Shown: positions 12,000 through 24,739, counted from the first letter of the stretch. The stretch: 64,000 nucleotides of DNA from Heterohyrax brucei (GCA_028571685.1 CM053141.1:74757833-74821832), one strand, 5' to 3'. The notes: generated by a model from the letters alone, not told the origin. A program made the numbers and translations.

Positions 12000-12210
12000 C
12001 ATCAAAACTAATAGCTCCCACTTTTGAGCATTTTCGCTATGCCATGGGATGCCTGTGTGTTTTTACAAGCATTGATTATCTCATTTAATCCTCACAGCAG
12101 CCCTGTGAGGAGAACTATTATTATCCCTGTCTTACAAATGAGGAAACTGAAGTATAAAGAGATTAGATGACCTAAGTAAGTTGCTGGGGTGCAAACAGTG
12201 TTTTAATGTC
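12000..12210 (+). mobile_element. MIR SINE
   Basis: It contains the MIR core 'gattatctcatttaatcctcacagcagccctgtgaggagaactattattatccc', followed by 'tcttacaaatgaggaaactgaag'. It is one of the best preserved old repeats in the window. Confidence 0.85.
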
Positions 12211-12620
12211 CTTGTTAAACAGAATATTGGAATTCTAAAATCCTTAAGCTGCTGCTTCTCCTCATCTTCAGCCCCCTCAGCCTCACCTTTTTAGTGCTCA
12301 CATTTAAATTCTTGTTGAAAGAAAGGACAAGCAGGTATTGCTATAAACTCCAGTTTCTGCATCTGTGTCAACATCTGGAGGTCAGAAGCACTAGTCAGCA
12401 GCTAAGGTTGGGTGCTGAGAAGAGACATCAGCTATGTATTGCTCAATGAAGGCATCGACTTTGACCTCCTGAGCAATGCTGAGCTGCATTGGAACAGGGT
12501 GACATCTAGAAGGGCTGGAGGTCTTCGGAGAGGTTCTTAAGAGAACAGTCGTCTTTAAAGAGTTTTCAGATATCAGCCAAAGAATCCATTTCCTCCCACA
12601 AGCATAGAACTTGGAGGGCA
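12211..12620. other. Unassigned; minus-strand frame of 76 codons
   Basis: A minus-strand frame at 12,391-12,621 is open for 76 codons and ends in a stop. I do not recognise the translation, and there is no convincing splice acceptor at its 5' side. It could be chance or a worn retrocopy. Confidence 0.3.
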
Positions 12621-12624
12621 CATT

Positions 12625-13815
12625 TTTTTGTTTGTTTTGTTTCGGTTAATTTTTTTTTTAATTTTTATTTAATATAACTGAGTGAAAATGTACATTCCTG
12701 TATAAATTTACATACACACCTATACGCAGCTTCCACTGCTGTCCCTGCTCGGTGACAGCACACTATTCCTCTCTGCGCCATACATGTCTCCTCCTCCTCT
12801 TTCCCCTCCTTTCCACCCACTCTCCTTCCTCCAGCCAGAGGTCAGCAGGATGATATCCTATAGATGTATAGAACAATAAAGTGCATCCAATATATGGTCA
12901 CTCTGCATTGCCAAGTCCAATCCACTTGTGTCCAAAGAGTGGACCTACGTTATGATTTATGGTCAAGGGCAACATTCTATTGATGCTGCCATCTTTTGCA
13001 ATGTATTTTAGGTAAATTCAATGTCTTGAGAGCAAAACATCACCTCCATGTTTACCGAACAGGAGTAATTATAGCAGCTTTAAAGATAATTATATATATA
13101 TGTAATTATTATACTTTAGATGGAGGTTTACAGAACAAACTAACATCTCATTAAATGGTTAGTGCACATATTGTTTTGTGACTCCATCACATGTCAAGAC
13201 TTTCCCTTCTCAACTTTAGGTTCCCTGTTAAGAGCTTTCATGTTCCCTCCCATCCTTCTTATCCTTGCTCCTGGGCTGGTGTGCCCATTTAGTCTCATTT
13301 GGTGTTATGGGCCTGTCTAATCTTTGGCTAAAGGGTGAGCCTCATGAGCAGCTTCGTTACTGAGCTGAAAGGGTGTGCAGGGGCCGTACTCTCAGGGTTT
13401 CTGTAGTCTCTGTTTGACTAGTAAGTCTGGTCTTTCTTGCAAGTTGGAATTTTGTTCTACATTTTTCTCCAGCTCTGTATGGGACCCTGTGCTGTGATCC
13501 CTGTCAGAGCAGTCAGCGATGGTAGCCAGGCACCATCTGGTTGTACTGGGTGCAATCTGGGGGAGGCTGTGTTAGTTGCAATCCATGAGCCATTTGGACT
13601 AATCTTATGCTTGTGTCTTTAGTTTTCTTCATTTTTCCTAGCTCCAGATGGGTGAGACCAGTCGAGTAGTATCAAAAGCTTTTGAGACCCCAGACACAAC
13701 TCACCAAAGTAGAATATAGAAGGTTTTCTGCAGTTATAAAGCTTTTTGATGTATCCGCTCTTCTCTTGTAATCCTGTCTTAGCTTTTCTGGTAAGAATTT
13801 TAAGTATCAAAGATC
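12625..13815 (-). mobile_element. L1-derived 3' UTR sequence, reverse orientation
   Basis: Read in reverse, the right half gives 'ctactcgactggtctcacccatctggagctaggaaaaatgaagaaaactaaagacac' and 'agatggtgcctggctacc'. The same 3' UTR blocks occur in + orientation near 18,430 and 46,640. The left half (12,650-13,020, 'ctgtccctgctcggtgacagcacac') recurs at 22,090-22,480. Confidence 0.65.
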
Positions 13816-14104
13816 TCAGATGAAGCGAAAAAAGAATTCCTCATTTGCAACTGCTGTGTACAGTTTGGAACCATTTCGCTCAGCATCATGGCTCAGTGGA
13901 CTAGCGCAGTTGTGTGTCCTCCTTCCCTTAGTCCTCCAGAGGGATATTCCCCCGGACAGACCGACCAGTGACATCCACAAGCTCAGGCCCCATGACTCTT
14001 CAGCTCCTGCAGGAGAATATCCCAGAGCAACTTCTTGAGGCAACTCTGCTCCTGGAGGAGGGTCATGGGTGGGGACCAGCATTGCCTCCAAACCAATTTT
14101 GGCC

Positions 14105-14292
14105 AACTCCAACGCGTGAAGACCCCATGTGTTTCAGTACAGACCTGTGCTCCATAGAGTTTTCAATGATTGATTTTCCAAAAGTAGATTGACAGACCTT
14201 TCTTTCCAGGTGCCTCTGGGTGGACCTGAGTTTCCAATCTTTTGATTAGCAGGGGAGCATGTTAACCATTTATACCACCCAGGGACCCCTAT
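14105..14292 (-). mobile_element. AfroSINE, long form, reverse orientation
   Basis: It carries 'tgtgctccatagagttttcaatgattgattttccaaaagtagattgacagacc' and 'ggtgcctctgggtggacctgag'. It ends with 'taaccatttataccacccagggacccct', the reverse of the SINE start. Confidence 0.85.
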
Positions 14293-14329
14293 GTCTCCAA
14301 AGAGGCTGCCAATCACTGCAGCAGTTCAG

Positions 14330-15220
14330 AAAGGTGTCTTGGAATCACACTGAATTTCTCTTGGTAGTACCTTCTTAGTGACACTCCAAGAAGGATGAAG
14401 TCTCCGTGTTCCTGACCTGACGGGAAAACTGAATGAGGGATGCAGTAAATCACGGTTCCCTTTTCAAAGACCAAGATACTAGACACCACATTGAGATCAA
14501 CTGGCATAACACAGTCCATAAATGTAATTATCCACAACCTAGTTTGGTGAGTAGCGTCCGGCATCTTAAGATCTTTCAAGTGGACATCTAAGATAAAACT
14601 ATCCCTTCCCACCTGGAGCAAAGGAGACTGAAGAAAAGCAAAGGCTCGGGAAGTTATTAGACCAAGATACTAATGACCCACACAAACCATGGCTTCCTCC
14701 AGCCTTAGATCACAAGAACTAGACAGTGCCCAGCTACCACTGTGGACCACTCTAATCCAGTTAGAAGGCAAGAAAATAATTTGTTAAAAGATCAGACTTA
14801 CTAAACTTATAGAGACTAAAGGAATCTTTGAAACTGTTGCACTGAGATGCTTCTAACTTGGTGCTGAAGCCACTCCCAGAGGTCACCTTTTACCCAAATA
14901 ATAGATTGGCCTATAAAAGACACAAAAGCACACATAAGGAATGTGCTCCTTAGAAAAATCAATTATGTGAAAGCAAAGGGGCAATATTTGTCCAAAAGTA
15001 AAGATGAGAAGGCAAGGAGGGGCAGGGAAACTGGAGAAGGCAGGGAGGGGCAGGGAAACTGGACTTAGGGGAACAGGTGAGGGAGGGAGGAAACGGGGAA
15101 AGTGCTGACACATTGTGGGGATTGCAACCGATGTCACAGAACAATTTATTTATGAATTATTGAATGAGAAGCTAATTTGCTGTGTAAATCTTCATCTAAT
15201 ACACAGTAAAATGTTTTCTC
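14330..15220 (+). mobile_element. L1 3' UTR fragment
   Basis: It is collinear with 46,400-47,130. Shared blocks are 'cataacacagtccataa', 'acctagtttggtgagtagcgtc', 'gctgaagccactcccagaggtcacc', 'ataatagattggcctataaaa' and 'tttgctgtgtaaatcttcatc'. It ends in a short A-rich run. No ORF2 portion remains. Confidence 0.75.
15009..15064 (+). repeat. Two-copy 28-bp tandem repeat
   Basis: Units at 15,009-15,036 and 15,037-15,064 are nearly identical (one internal change plus the final base). They lie inside the L1 3' UTR fragment, in its G-rich section. Confidence 0.85.
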
Positions 15221-15494
15221 AAACAAAGAAAAGCCACTATGTCCTCAAACTTCCCTTTATATTAATTTTGCTAACATAGAGAAGCTTTTGAAAAATCGTG
15301 TTTCCAAGGGGAAGTTAAGACAAAAGCTGTTCCATGTCACATTTTTCTAAGGAAAAGTATAGAGAATGCACGGAAACAAGTAACTTTTAAGCCCAGAACT
15401 GAGATTTGAATTGTAGTATAATAAGTATAAGTTTTTCCTTAGGTGATGATGAATTGTACTATTATTTTTCATTTAACTTCTGTATTGGTAATAT

Positions 15495-15655
15495 GGAGAC
15501 CCTGGCGGCATAGTGATTAAGCGTCACAGCTGCTAACCAAAAGGTTGGTAGTTTGATTCCACCAGGCACTTCTTGCAAATGCTATGGAGTGGTTCTACTC
15601 TGTCTTACAGGGTTGCTATCAGTTAGTATCAACTAGACTGTAATGTTTTTTTAAT
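15495..15655 (+). mobile_element. AfroSINE, short form
   Basis: It starts 'accctggcggcatagtgattaagc', has 'ctgctaaccaaaaggttggtagtttgattccaccaggcac', and ends 'gggttgctatcagttagtatcaactagactg'. Confidence 0.88.
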
Positions 15656-15917
15656 AGGTAAAAAATAGATATAGTCATGTGGTTAAACTTTTAAAAAGTT
15701 ATACAGTGACAAGTCTCCCACCCTTCCTTATGTCTTAGCCTTTTAGTTTTCTTCCTTTTTATGCATGTTTTCAGAGATACTTCATATACCTACAGACAAA
15801 TATCTGTTTTCCACTTCTTCCCATACATACATAGTAGCAGATTGAATTCAACACCTTGCTTTTTTTTTTCCCCCTTACTGACCCACATTTTTAGGAATCT
15901 TTTGATATTTGTACATA

Positions 15918-16085
15918 AAGAGGAAACCCTGGTAGCATAATGGTTAAGTGCTAGGGTTGCTAAACAAAAGGTGAGAAGTTCAAATACACCAGGCGCTCCT
16001 TGGAAACTCTATGGGGAATTTCTACTCTATCCTTTGGAGTTGGTATGAGTTGAAATCAACTCAGAGGCACTGGATTTTTTTTGTG
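15918..16085 (+). mobile_element. AfroSINE, short form
   Basis: It runs from 'gaggaaaccctggtagcataatggttaagtgc' to 'ggtatgagttgaaatcaactcagaggcactgg' with a T-rich end. It interrupts an older AT-rich element: the flanks at 15,780-15,910 and 16,090-16,150 appear to belong together. Confidence 0.88.
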
Positions 16086-16089
16086 TGTG

Positions 16090-16479
16090 TATAAAGAGAC
16101 TTATCTTTTCCGTGGCTGCATAGTATCCCACTAAGAGAAAGTACTTTTATGTTTTTTAAATGTCTTCTACTGTTAGGAAATCATCACTAATGATGCCACT
16201 GTTGAATATAGACAGAATAGTCAGAGATCTGCCTCCTTGAAAATATTTAAAAAATAAGTTCTCATCATACAGTTGTTTGGATGAATATATCCATGAGACA
16301 GGTCTCCTTTTGAACAATGGCAGTTCATTCCTTAGCTGAGGAATGCTAAGAGCCTGGACTCCTGAATCCTGCTTATCAACACTCAAAGCACTGAGTTGTT
16401 GCTAAGAAGGCTTCATCCACTTTCACAGCCTTTTAAAAAATGAGTGTGGCTAGATAGACCCTGATAGAATGGGAGACAA
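16090..16479. other. Unassigned intergenic DNA
   Basis: A minus-strand frame of 76 codons at 16,156-16,386 has no recognisable translation. Nothing else is seen. Confidence 0.4.
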
Positions 16480-16990
16480 ATGTAGATCAATGCTCTGATC
16501 CTTAAAAACTCCAGACATACTGGATTGTTGGCACTAAAGGAACTGCCAAAATCACCACTCCAAGATGCCCTTTAAACTTTGAACGGAAACTACCCTCAGA
16601 ATTCACCTTTTAGCTAAATAATAGATTGGCTCCTAAAACAAACACCACTTGTGAGTACTGTGCATCCTTTAAAACAAACAAACAAACCTGTATGAGACCA
16701 AATGTTCAATACTTACTCTAAGGTAAAGGTGAAAAGATAAGGGATTAGATGAGGGAAGGAAAAGCTACAGAAACAGAACTACCAGAATGGAAACAATGAG
16801 AAGGTTGAGCCCACATGAAAAATGTAACTAATGTCATTGAACAAGATGTATACCTACCTACTGCTGGAGAGTCAGGTCCAACTCACAGAAACTACAGACA
16901 TTGTTAAACGGGAACCTGTGTATACTGTCACCAAAAACACTGTAAAAAAATTATGTAAAAAGAAAGAATGAAAATTTTAATAAGTAGTAT
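16480..16990 (+). mobile_element. L1 3' UTR fragment with small SINE remnant
   Basis: It shares 'actccagacatactggattgttggcac', 'caccttttagctaaataatagattggc' and the end 'tgtatactgtcaccaaaaacactg' with the other L1 3' UTR pieces. A short reverse AfroSINE-like remnant lies at about 16,853-16,905. Confidence 0.65.
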
Positions 16991-16999
16991 TGCATAATA

Positions 17000-18339
17000 A
17001 CTTAGACATCTATTCATGTGTGCTTAGATGAGAATTATCCTAGTATTTGCTTTTAAACACTGTAGTTAATGTGTTATAATAGGAACCATGTTTGACATTT
17101 GCTCTGTTCTGCCATTGCACTTAACCTGTGATAAAATTCCCTTTGCCATATAGTGTGCATTTTACATGCAGTAGAAAAGATTAATTGCCTTCTAATTTGG
17201 AGCCATAAAGATTCAAACTGAAGGTACAGAGGTTACCTTTAAAAAGCATTCAAAACCTTATTTAATTATAGTCTTCAAATCCATTTTCCCCCGTTTTGGA
17301 GCTACATTAGTTATATCACTGACATAGTAACATCTATTTTTGATAGATCTCAGGACTGTGCTCCATCAGCCACACTCTCAGAACAAAGGTTCTTGGAGCA
17401 TGTGCTACAAGGGAAGAAGAAGACAACGTGCCGTGGGAAGTGACAGCAGGCCCAACGACTCACCCTTGTTAGATCCAGTTTGGAGAACTCAGCTTGAAAT
17501 ATATTACTTGTACGTTACTGTTGGGTTGGTTTCTAAGAAGCACGTTGTGAATGCTCCTCCTCATAGGATTGCAGGTGCCTGTGAAGTAACTGAGTTGTGT
17601 GCATAGGCTCTTCAGCAACTCTAGGCACAAAGCCCCTTGCCTATGAGCTAATAGGCATTCCTTTATGGAAGAGCTCTAAAGCTAGGTAACCAGCTTCCTC
17701 TTGCTGTAGCCCTGGTGCTAGGTACAGACTAGTGCCCAGTACATGCATTTTTCCAGGTGACATCCCTAAAGATCTGAGAGAGTAAAGAAGTGTATGGATG
17801 TTTACTGTACAATCTAGTAGAACAAAAAATAGAGCATAAAGAGGAGAATATACTGAGAAGCCAATGGTGTTTAATCTTTGGGGTCCCTCACTTGCATAGG
17901 CCCCTTCTGAGGCCATGCACTGTCAATATTTGCATCTATAATTCTGAGACATTTCCTGGAAGTATATAAACATAATTTCATTTTCAAAATTAGAAAATCA
18001 AATATGTAGTACATATTTAACACACAAAGTTTAAAAGGACATTTCCTGAAAAAAAAAAAAAAGTTGAAACTGGTTTTCTCTCATGATCACTATTTATTTA
18101 TTTGCTCATCTCTATCTTCTATTGTACTAAAATGACAAAGAAAATTTTTTTCCATATTAAGACTTGACCTTTTTTACCCACATAAAGAAATATCCCTTTG
18201 AACCCTCTATTCTTGATACAACATTTGCTTCCAGTCGCCATTGCGTATTTGAAAATATAATTGTCTTCAGACTCCTTGTAATCATAATTCCAACTTTGAA
18301 AAGTAAAATAAAAATTTAATGAGTAAAAGTGACTCCTGA
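17000..18339. other. Unassigned intergenic DNA
   Basis: No gene is seen. The frames at 17,340-17,606 (+) and 17,641-17,916 (-) are unrecognised and lack splice borders that would link them. An A-run lies at 18,049-18,062. Confidence 0.4.
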
Positions 18340-18880
18340 ATGAAAGCCATCAAAGACATAAGAGGAGTATAAGTCTATGAGACAGAAAGGGCCATATAAT
18401 CCAGAGACTACATCAGCACGAGAGCAGAAGTACCAGATGGTGCCCGGCCACCACCAGTGACTTCCCTGGCTGGGAATACAACACAGAGCCCCTGAAGTAG
18501 CAGGAGAAAAATGGGTGTGCGGTACTAGAACTCCAGACTTGATGGTCCAGTAGACTGGATGGTCCCTAGAAGACACGTCTCCCAGATTCTCTGTTAGGTA
18601 TGAGCTGAAACCATCCCTGAGGCCAAAACTTTAGACAAAGATTGGACTAGACTGTAAGACATAAAAGACTACTAGCAAAGAGTGTACTTCTTGGCTTAAA
18701 TATACACATGAGTTAACTGGTCAGTCCCTGTCTGGAGGTGAGATGAGAAGTGGTTGATTGGTCATGGGAAATACAAGGTGGAAAAGAAGAGTGTGCTGTC
18801 ATAGGGTGGGGACATAACAGTGTCTGTGCAAGTTTTTGCATAACAAAGTGACTTGGATTGTAAACTGTCACTTAAAGTAC
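18340..18880 (+). mobile_element. L1 3' UTR fragment
   Basis: It contains 'agaagtaccagatggtgcccggccaccacc' and 'ggagaaaaatg'. These are the same blocks as in the reverse copy near 13,500-13,560, so this is another end of the same L1 lineage. Confidence 0.6.
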
Positions 18881-19444
18881 AATTTTTTTTAATAACTCCT
18901 CCTGAGTTAAAGTATTCATATTCATAGAAGAATGCCTATCAGATACCTGACAGGATGTTGTAGGAAACTGATTAAACAAGCAAGAAAGTTTCTTTTCCAC
19001 ATCTCTTGATTCCAGCTCTAAATCCTTCTGTCTCCTCTCCCACATAGTCACACTTTGTCCCTCTTATCTTTAACCAAGTTGGCTCCTGTCCCACACCATT
19101 ACCTGGTAAGGAATATGGAATCTGAAACTCTGGGGTTATGAAAACTGCAGTGGCCCTTCATGTCTCTGCCCATGAAATCCAGGACAAGGTGTGCCTGGGT
19201 GCTGCCACAGCAGAGGCTGGGTCTCACATTCGAATCTTCCTCACAGTGTCTCAGACCAAGAACCTGACAAGTCATGGCCAACACTGCTCTTTCCTACTCT
19301 CCCACACCTGCTCTGTCTCACAACCTGGTCCTCCAAGATAGTCAGGTTCCTTTAGAGTGTTTCCCCTGTCCCACCACACCACTGTTGACGTAGGGCCAGC
19401 AACCAGGCATGGTGAAGATGCAGCAACGTTCATATTGTCCTGTA
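18881..19444. other. Unassigned intergenic DNA
   Basis: Opposed short frames at 19,099-19,341 overlap on both strands and are not supported. Nothing else is recognised. Confidence 0.4.
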
Positions 19445-19665
19445 GTCACAACGCTAGTTGAGTTTGCACTCAACTGCTAATCGAAAGGTTGGCAGTGCAA
19501 ACCCACAGTCACTGCAGAAGAAAGGCCTGGTGAGCTGCTTCCACAAAAGCTATAGCTATTAAAAACCCTCCGGAGTACAGTTCTCCTCTGAAACAGATTG
19601 GGTCTCCACAAGTCAGGATTGACTTAATGGCAATATCGAGTCATGACTCACTTCCACTGTGTTCT
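19445..19665 (+). mobile_element. AfroSINE, long form
   Basis: It is a 5'-worn copy: 'actgctaatcgaaaggttggcagtgcaaaccca', then the long-form middle 'gcagaagaaaggcctggtgagctgcttcc', then the tail 'caagtcaggattgacttaatggcaa'. Confidence 0.85.
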
Positions 19666-19969
19666 TTATGATCCTCAAAGAAGACCACAGGAGGAAAGGG
19701 ATTAGGTGGCTGTGATCTTGGTGGATTTGACTTGAAGAAATAAAGGCAGAACCAGGAGTTGAGGAACTGGCTTGTGAACCACAGTATATTTTTATTAACT
19801 AATGAACTTAATGTTTGACTTGTTTGTTCATTTTTAATTAATTTATTAACTCAATGCATTCATTTATTCAACAAATATTTACCACATATTATGTGTCAGG
19901 AACTGTTTTATATGCTGTGGATACAGATGGAAGTGGCCAAAGCAGCAAATAGCACTGAATTTAGATGTT

Positions 19970-22900
19970 GGCAATTGCTGCTGTTGGGTACCCCCTGGTT
20001 GGCTCCGACTTATAGTGAGCCAGCATACAACAGAATGAAACACTGCCTGGCTCTGCACCATCCTAGCAAGCACTACTCTACTTGTGCTCATTGTTATAGC
20101 TACTGTGTCAATCCATCTTGTCAAGGGTCTTCCTCTTTTTCAAGAGCCCTCTACCTATCAAGCATGATGTCCTTCTCCAGGGGTTGATCCCTCCCGAAAG
20201 CAGTCCAAAGTACAGGACAGAAAGCCTTGCCATCCCCAGTTCTAAGAGGCATTCTGGCTATATTTGTTTCAGCATGTATTTGTTTATTCTTCTGGCAGTC
20301 CATGATACAGTCAATACTCTTTGAAAACACCATAATCAGAAGGCATCCATCTTTGGTCTTCCTTATTCATTGTCCAGCTTTCATATGCACATGAGGTGAT
20401 TCAAAACACCGTGCCTTGGGTCAGGTCTGCCTTAGTAGTCAATGTGACATCTTTGATACTTAATACCTTGGAAAGGTCAGTTTCTTTTGATTTCTTGGCT
20501 TCTGTTTCCTTGAGGGTAGACTGTAGATCCAAGTAAAATAATATCATTGATAACTTCAGTCTTTTCTCTGTTTATCATGATGTTGTAAGGATTTTTGTTT
20601 TCTTTATGTTGAGATGGAATCCGTACTAAATGCTGTACTCCTTGATCTTCATCAGCAAGTACTTCAAGTCCTCTTCACTTTCAGCAAGTCTGTGTCATCT
20701 GCATAGTGCAAGTTGTTAATGAGTGGTACTCTAATATTGGTGGCTTGTTCTTCTTCATATAGTCCAGCTTCACAGATTATTTGCTCAGCATACAGACCAA
20801 ATGCATATGAGGAAAGGACACAACTCTGACACACATTTTTCTTGACTTCAGCTATGTATCATCCTCTTGTTCTGTTCTACTGGCTGCCTCTTGGTCTGTG
20901 TATAGGCTCCTCATGAGAACAATTAAGTGTTCTGGACTTCACATTCTTCATATTATTATCCCTAATTTTTTATGATCCACATAGTCAAATACCTTTGCCT
21001 AGTCTGTAAAACACAGCTAAATACCCTTCTGGCATTCTGTGCTTTCAGACAAAATCCATCTGACATCAACAGTGATATCCCTTATTCTATGTCATCTTCT
21101 GAATCCAGCTTGAACTTCTGGCAGTTCACTGTCAATGTACCGCTACAATCGTTCTCGAAGTATCATCAGCAGAAGTTTACTTCTGTGTGATACTAATGAT
21201 ATTGCTAACAATTCCTGCACTCTGTTGGATCACCTGTCTTTGGTATAGGACCAGTTCCAAATCTGTTGAACAGTTAACTGTCTTCCAAATTTCTTGAGAT
21301 AGACAAGCATTTCCAACATTGCATTCACTTATTGAAACATCTCAACTGTCATTTGCTAGAGCTTTGCTTTTTCGCCAATACCTTCAGGGTAGCTTAGGCT
21401 TGTTCCTTCAATGCCATTGGTTTTCTTTCAATCATACAGTACCTCCTGAAATGGTTATACATCGACCAGTTCTTTTTTGTACAGTGCCTGTGTGTGTTAT
21501 TTTAACCTTTTTTAAAAAATTAATAATTTATTTAACCCGATGTGTCCATTGTATTATCACTTCAGTATGTAATCTACACAAAATTATTAATGAGCTATTT
21601 GATGTACCTTTTTATATGAAAGATTCAAAACCCATGGTGTATTTTACATTTATAGAACATATTAATTCAAATTGTTATTGTTTGTTGCTCAGTGCTGTCA
21701 ACTTGATTCCAACTAATAGCAACCCATGTGGCAGCATAGAACTGATGCAGAGTTTTCATCAGCATTTATTTGTTTATTGTGCTTTAGATGAAGGCTTATG
21801 CAGCAAGTTAGTTTCTTATTAAACAATCAATACGTGTATTGTTTTGTGACTTTGGTGCCAACTTGCAATGTGTTAGCACTCCCCTCTTCTCAGTCTTGGG
21901 TTCCCCTTTTCCATTCTTCCAGTTTGCTTGCCTTCTCCTGCTGTCTCGTCTTTACCTCCTGGCTGATGTGCCCATCTAGTGTCATAAACCTGATTGAGCC
22001 ATATTGTATTATTGTTTGTTGATGAGTCTATCTAATCTTTGGCTACTTCTATCTTCTTTTGATGCTTCTTGGATAACTCATTTTTTTTTCTTTTTTTTAA
22101 TGGTTGAGTGAAAATACACAATCCCATATAAATTTGCATACCTGCCAATGAGCAGCTCCCACTGCTCTCCCTCCCCAGTGACAGCACACGCCGCCTCTCT
22201 GTTATGTACATGTCATATCCTCCCAACAATCTCCTATCCCCTCCTCTCCACCCTGTCTCCCGTGTCCAGTAAGAGGTCAGCCGGATGGACATCCTATAGA
22301 GGCATAGAACCATAAAGTGCACACATGATATGGTCGCCTCTGTGTCACCAAGTCCAATCCATTTCTGTCCAAAGAGTTTATCTCCATTATGCTTTATTGA
22401 CAGGGGCAGCATCAGGGCAAGGGCCATGCTCCCAGGGGAACCCTGAGGCCCCTGGATGATCCATTGCTGTCTTTTAGTAGAGATCTCAAGATGTACCCCT
22501 TTATATTTTCATGTTTAACTCATTATTTTTCCCATAATAAAAACATTAACAAAACTAATCCATTGCCATCAAATCAATTCTGACTCATAGTGGCCCTACA
22601 TGATTCTTCAATATTGAAACTCAAGGCTTCAATTTTCCCTTCAGTTCCTTCAGCTTGAGAAGTGCCGAGTGTCTTCTTCCCTTTTGTTTTCTACCTCCAT
22701 GTCTTTGCACATTTCACTATAACACTTTGCTTTTCCTGCTCCAGCTGCTGCCCTTTTGAAATCTTCCATTCAGCTCTTTTTACTTCATTTCTTCCATTCG
22801 CTTTAACTCTTCTACATTCAAGAACAAGTTTCAGAGTCTCTTCTGACATCCATTTTGGTCTTTTCTGCCTATTCTTTGATCTTTTCTAATGAACTTTTGC

Positions 22901-24060
22901 TTTCTTCATGTACAATGTCCTTGATGTCATCCCACAGCTCATCTGGTTTTGTCTTTAGTGTTCAATGCATCAAATCTGTTCTTGAGATGGACTCTAAATT
23001 CAAGTAGAATATACTTAAGCTCATACTTTGACTCTCATGAACTTGTTTTAACTGTCTTCAGCTTCAACTTGAATTTGCATGTGAGCACTTGATGATCTGC
23101 TCTTCAGTGCGCCCTGCCTGGCCTCGTTCTAACTGATGTTATTGAGCTTCTCTGTTGTCTCTTTCCACAGATGTAGTTAATTTGATTGTTGTGTATTCCA
23201 TCTGGCAAGGTGCACACCACAGTCTGCGTTCATACTGTTGAAAAAAGGTATTTGTGTGGAGAAGTTGTTTATCTTGCGAAATTCTATCATATGATCTTTA
23301 GTGTCATTTATATCACCAAGGCCATGTTTTTGAACTATTGAATTCTAGTTTCCAACTTTCAAATTCACACTCCAATCACTAGTAATTGTCAATGCCTCTT
23401 TTTCCCATGTTTGATCAATTTCAGACTTCAGAAGTTGGTAAGAATCTCAATTTCTTCATCTTTAGCCTAGTGGTTGGTGTGTAAATTTGAATAACAGTCA
23501 TGTTAACTGCTTTCTTTGTAGGTGTATGGATATTATTCTATCACTGACAGCATTGTACTTCAGGACAGATTTTGAAATATTCTTTCGACAATGAGTTTTA
23601 TCATTTCTGGCAGAGTAGATGACATCATTATCTCATTCAAATGGTCAATAGCAGTTCATTTCAGCTCACTAATGCCTAGGATATTGAAGTTTATGTGTTC
23701 TTTTTCATTTTTGATGATTTCCAATTACTAAAGAATATTTGCAGCTGTTTCATCTTATTTTGAGTCATGCCACATCACCAAATGAAGGCCCTGAAAGTTT
23801 GATTCCATCCAATCATTGAGGTTGACTGTACTGGGAAGAGACAGCTCTTTTCCAGTAGTATTTTGAATGCCTTTCAACCTGAGGGGCTCATCTTCTGGTA
23901 CTGTACCAGACAATGTTCCACTGCTATTCATAAGTTTTCAATGACCAATTGTCTTTCTAGAAGTATATCACCAGATCCTTCCTCTAGTCTGTCTAGTCTG
24001 GAAGCTTCACTGAAACCTGTCCACCATAGGTGACCCTGCTTGTATTTGAAATGCTGGTAG
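19970..24060 (-). mobile_element. RTE-clade LINE, long reverse copy, split
   Basis: This is the most extensive RTE copy in the window. The 3' tail is at the left ('tgttgggtaccccctggttggctccgacttatag'). The reverse-transcriptase region lies through 20,700-20,800; 'tctgcatagtgcaag' near 20,697 is the reverse of the Ala-Asp-Asp coding site, already degraded. The endonuclease side extends right to about 24,060 ('cttctagtctgtctagtctggaagc'). It is interrupted at about 21,480-22,620 by L1-derived and SINE-like sequence. All frames are broken, so it is inactive. Confidence 0.85.
21760..22500 (-). mobile_element. L1-derived insertion inside the reverse RTE
   Basis: The part at 21,790-22,070 ('gtgtattgttttgtgacttt...tggctgatgtgcccatctagt') is related to 13,140-13,330. 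The part at 22,090-22,480 ('gctctccctccccagtgacagcacac') is related to 12,650-13,020. The two parts are in opposite order at the two places, so one locus has been rearranged or holds two insertions. Confidence 0.6.
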
Positions 24061-24739
24061 CAAAGCTTCCAGCAACCCACAAGCTACCATAGTAGTATGA
24101 ACTGACAAACTAATGGTGGATTGGCAATATGGAGAAATAATTTTCTGATCGTTTTTAGTATAGTTGTAATTTTTCTGCAAATAGGCAGACAGAAAAATAC
24201 ACACACACACATGCAGGATAGCAGTCTTTCAGCTGTCTAAAAAATTCAAATAGCATTAGGTGTATGTCTCCAACATCTTAGAACGGGCTGAGAACTATGT
24301 ACTTCTAATCTCAATTTAGTATTCTGTAGCAATGGTACAGTCCCCCCAAGTCCCCATGGAAGATGAGAGAAGACATAGCACCACTTCAAAACATGACGGT
24401 TCTCCCGGAAAAGAACCACTACAGGCAAGCACTGAGAACAATGACATTCACGTAGTCACCCTGTCTAAGTGCTAGCTGCTATCATTCTCATCATTCTCAT
24501 CATCATCATTTTAGGCAAAGGGAGTAGTGTATGCACAGATATGAAGGCAAGAAAAGGAAAGTTCAAGCAGCTTAAAGGATCTTGATGTGCTTGGAAGGCT
24601 GAGCGTGAAATACAGGAGAATGGTGAAATATTGGGCTGTAGAGACAGGTAGGGTTCCAGTGACGGGGGATTTTAAGTGATGCCAAGACTTTGACCCCAGG
24701 GAACCACTGATGGGTCTCAGTGTTCTCTACCTTCTCTCA
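24061..24739. other. Unassigned intergenic DNA
   Basis: There is a short (AC)n run near 24,200-24,212 and an 'atcattctcatc' repeat near 24,480-24,510. No gene is seen. Confidence 0.4.

Noticed and set aside
12391-12621. 76-codon minus-strand frame as a small gene or retrocopy
   Set aside because: There is no recognised parent, no tail and no splice support; it stays as unassigned.
15495-16085. tRNA genes suggested by 'gtggcgtagtggttaagtgc' type boxes
   Set aside because: These are the tRNA-derived heads of AfroSINEs. They recur across the window and do not fold as complete tRNAs.
22662-22889. 75-codon + frame rich in Phe and Leu as a membrane protein
   Set aside because: It is the antisense of the reverse-strand RTE coding region.
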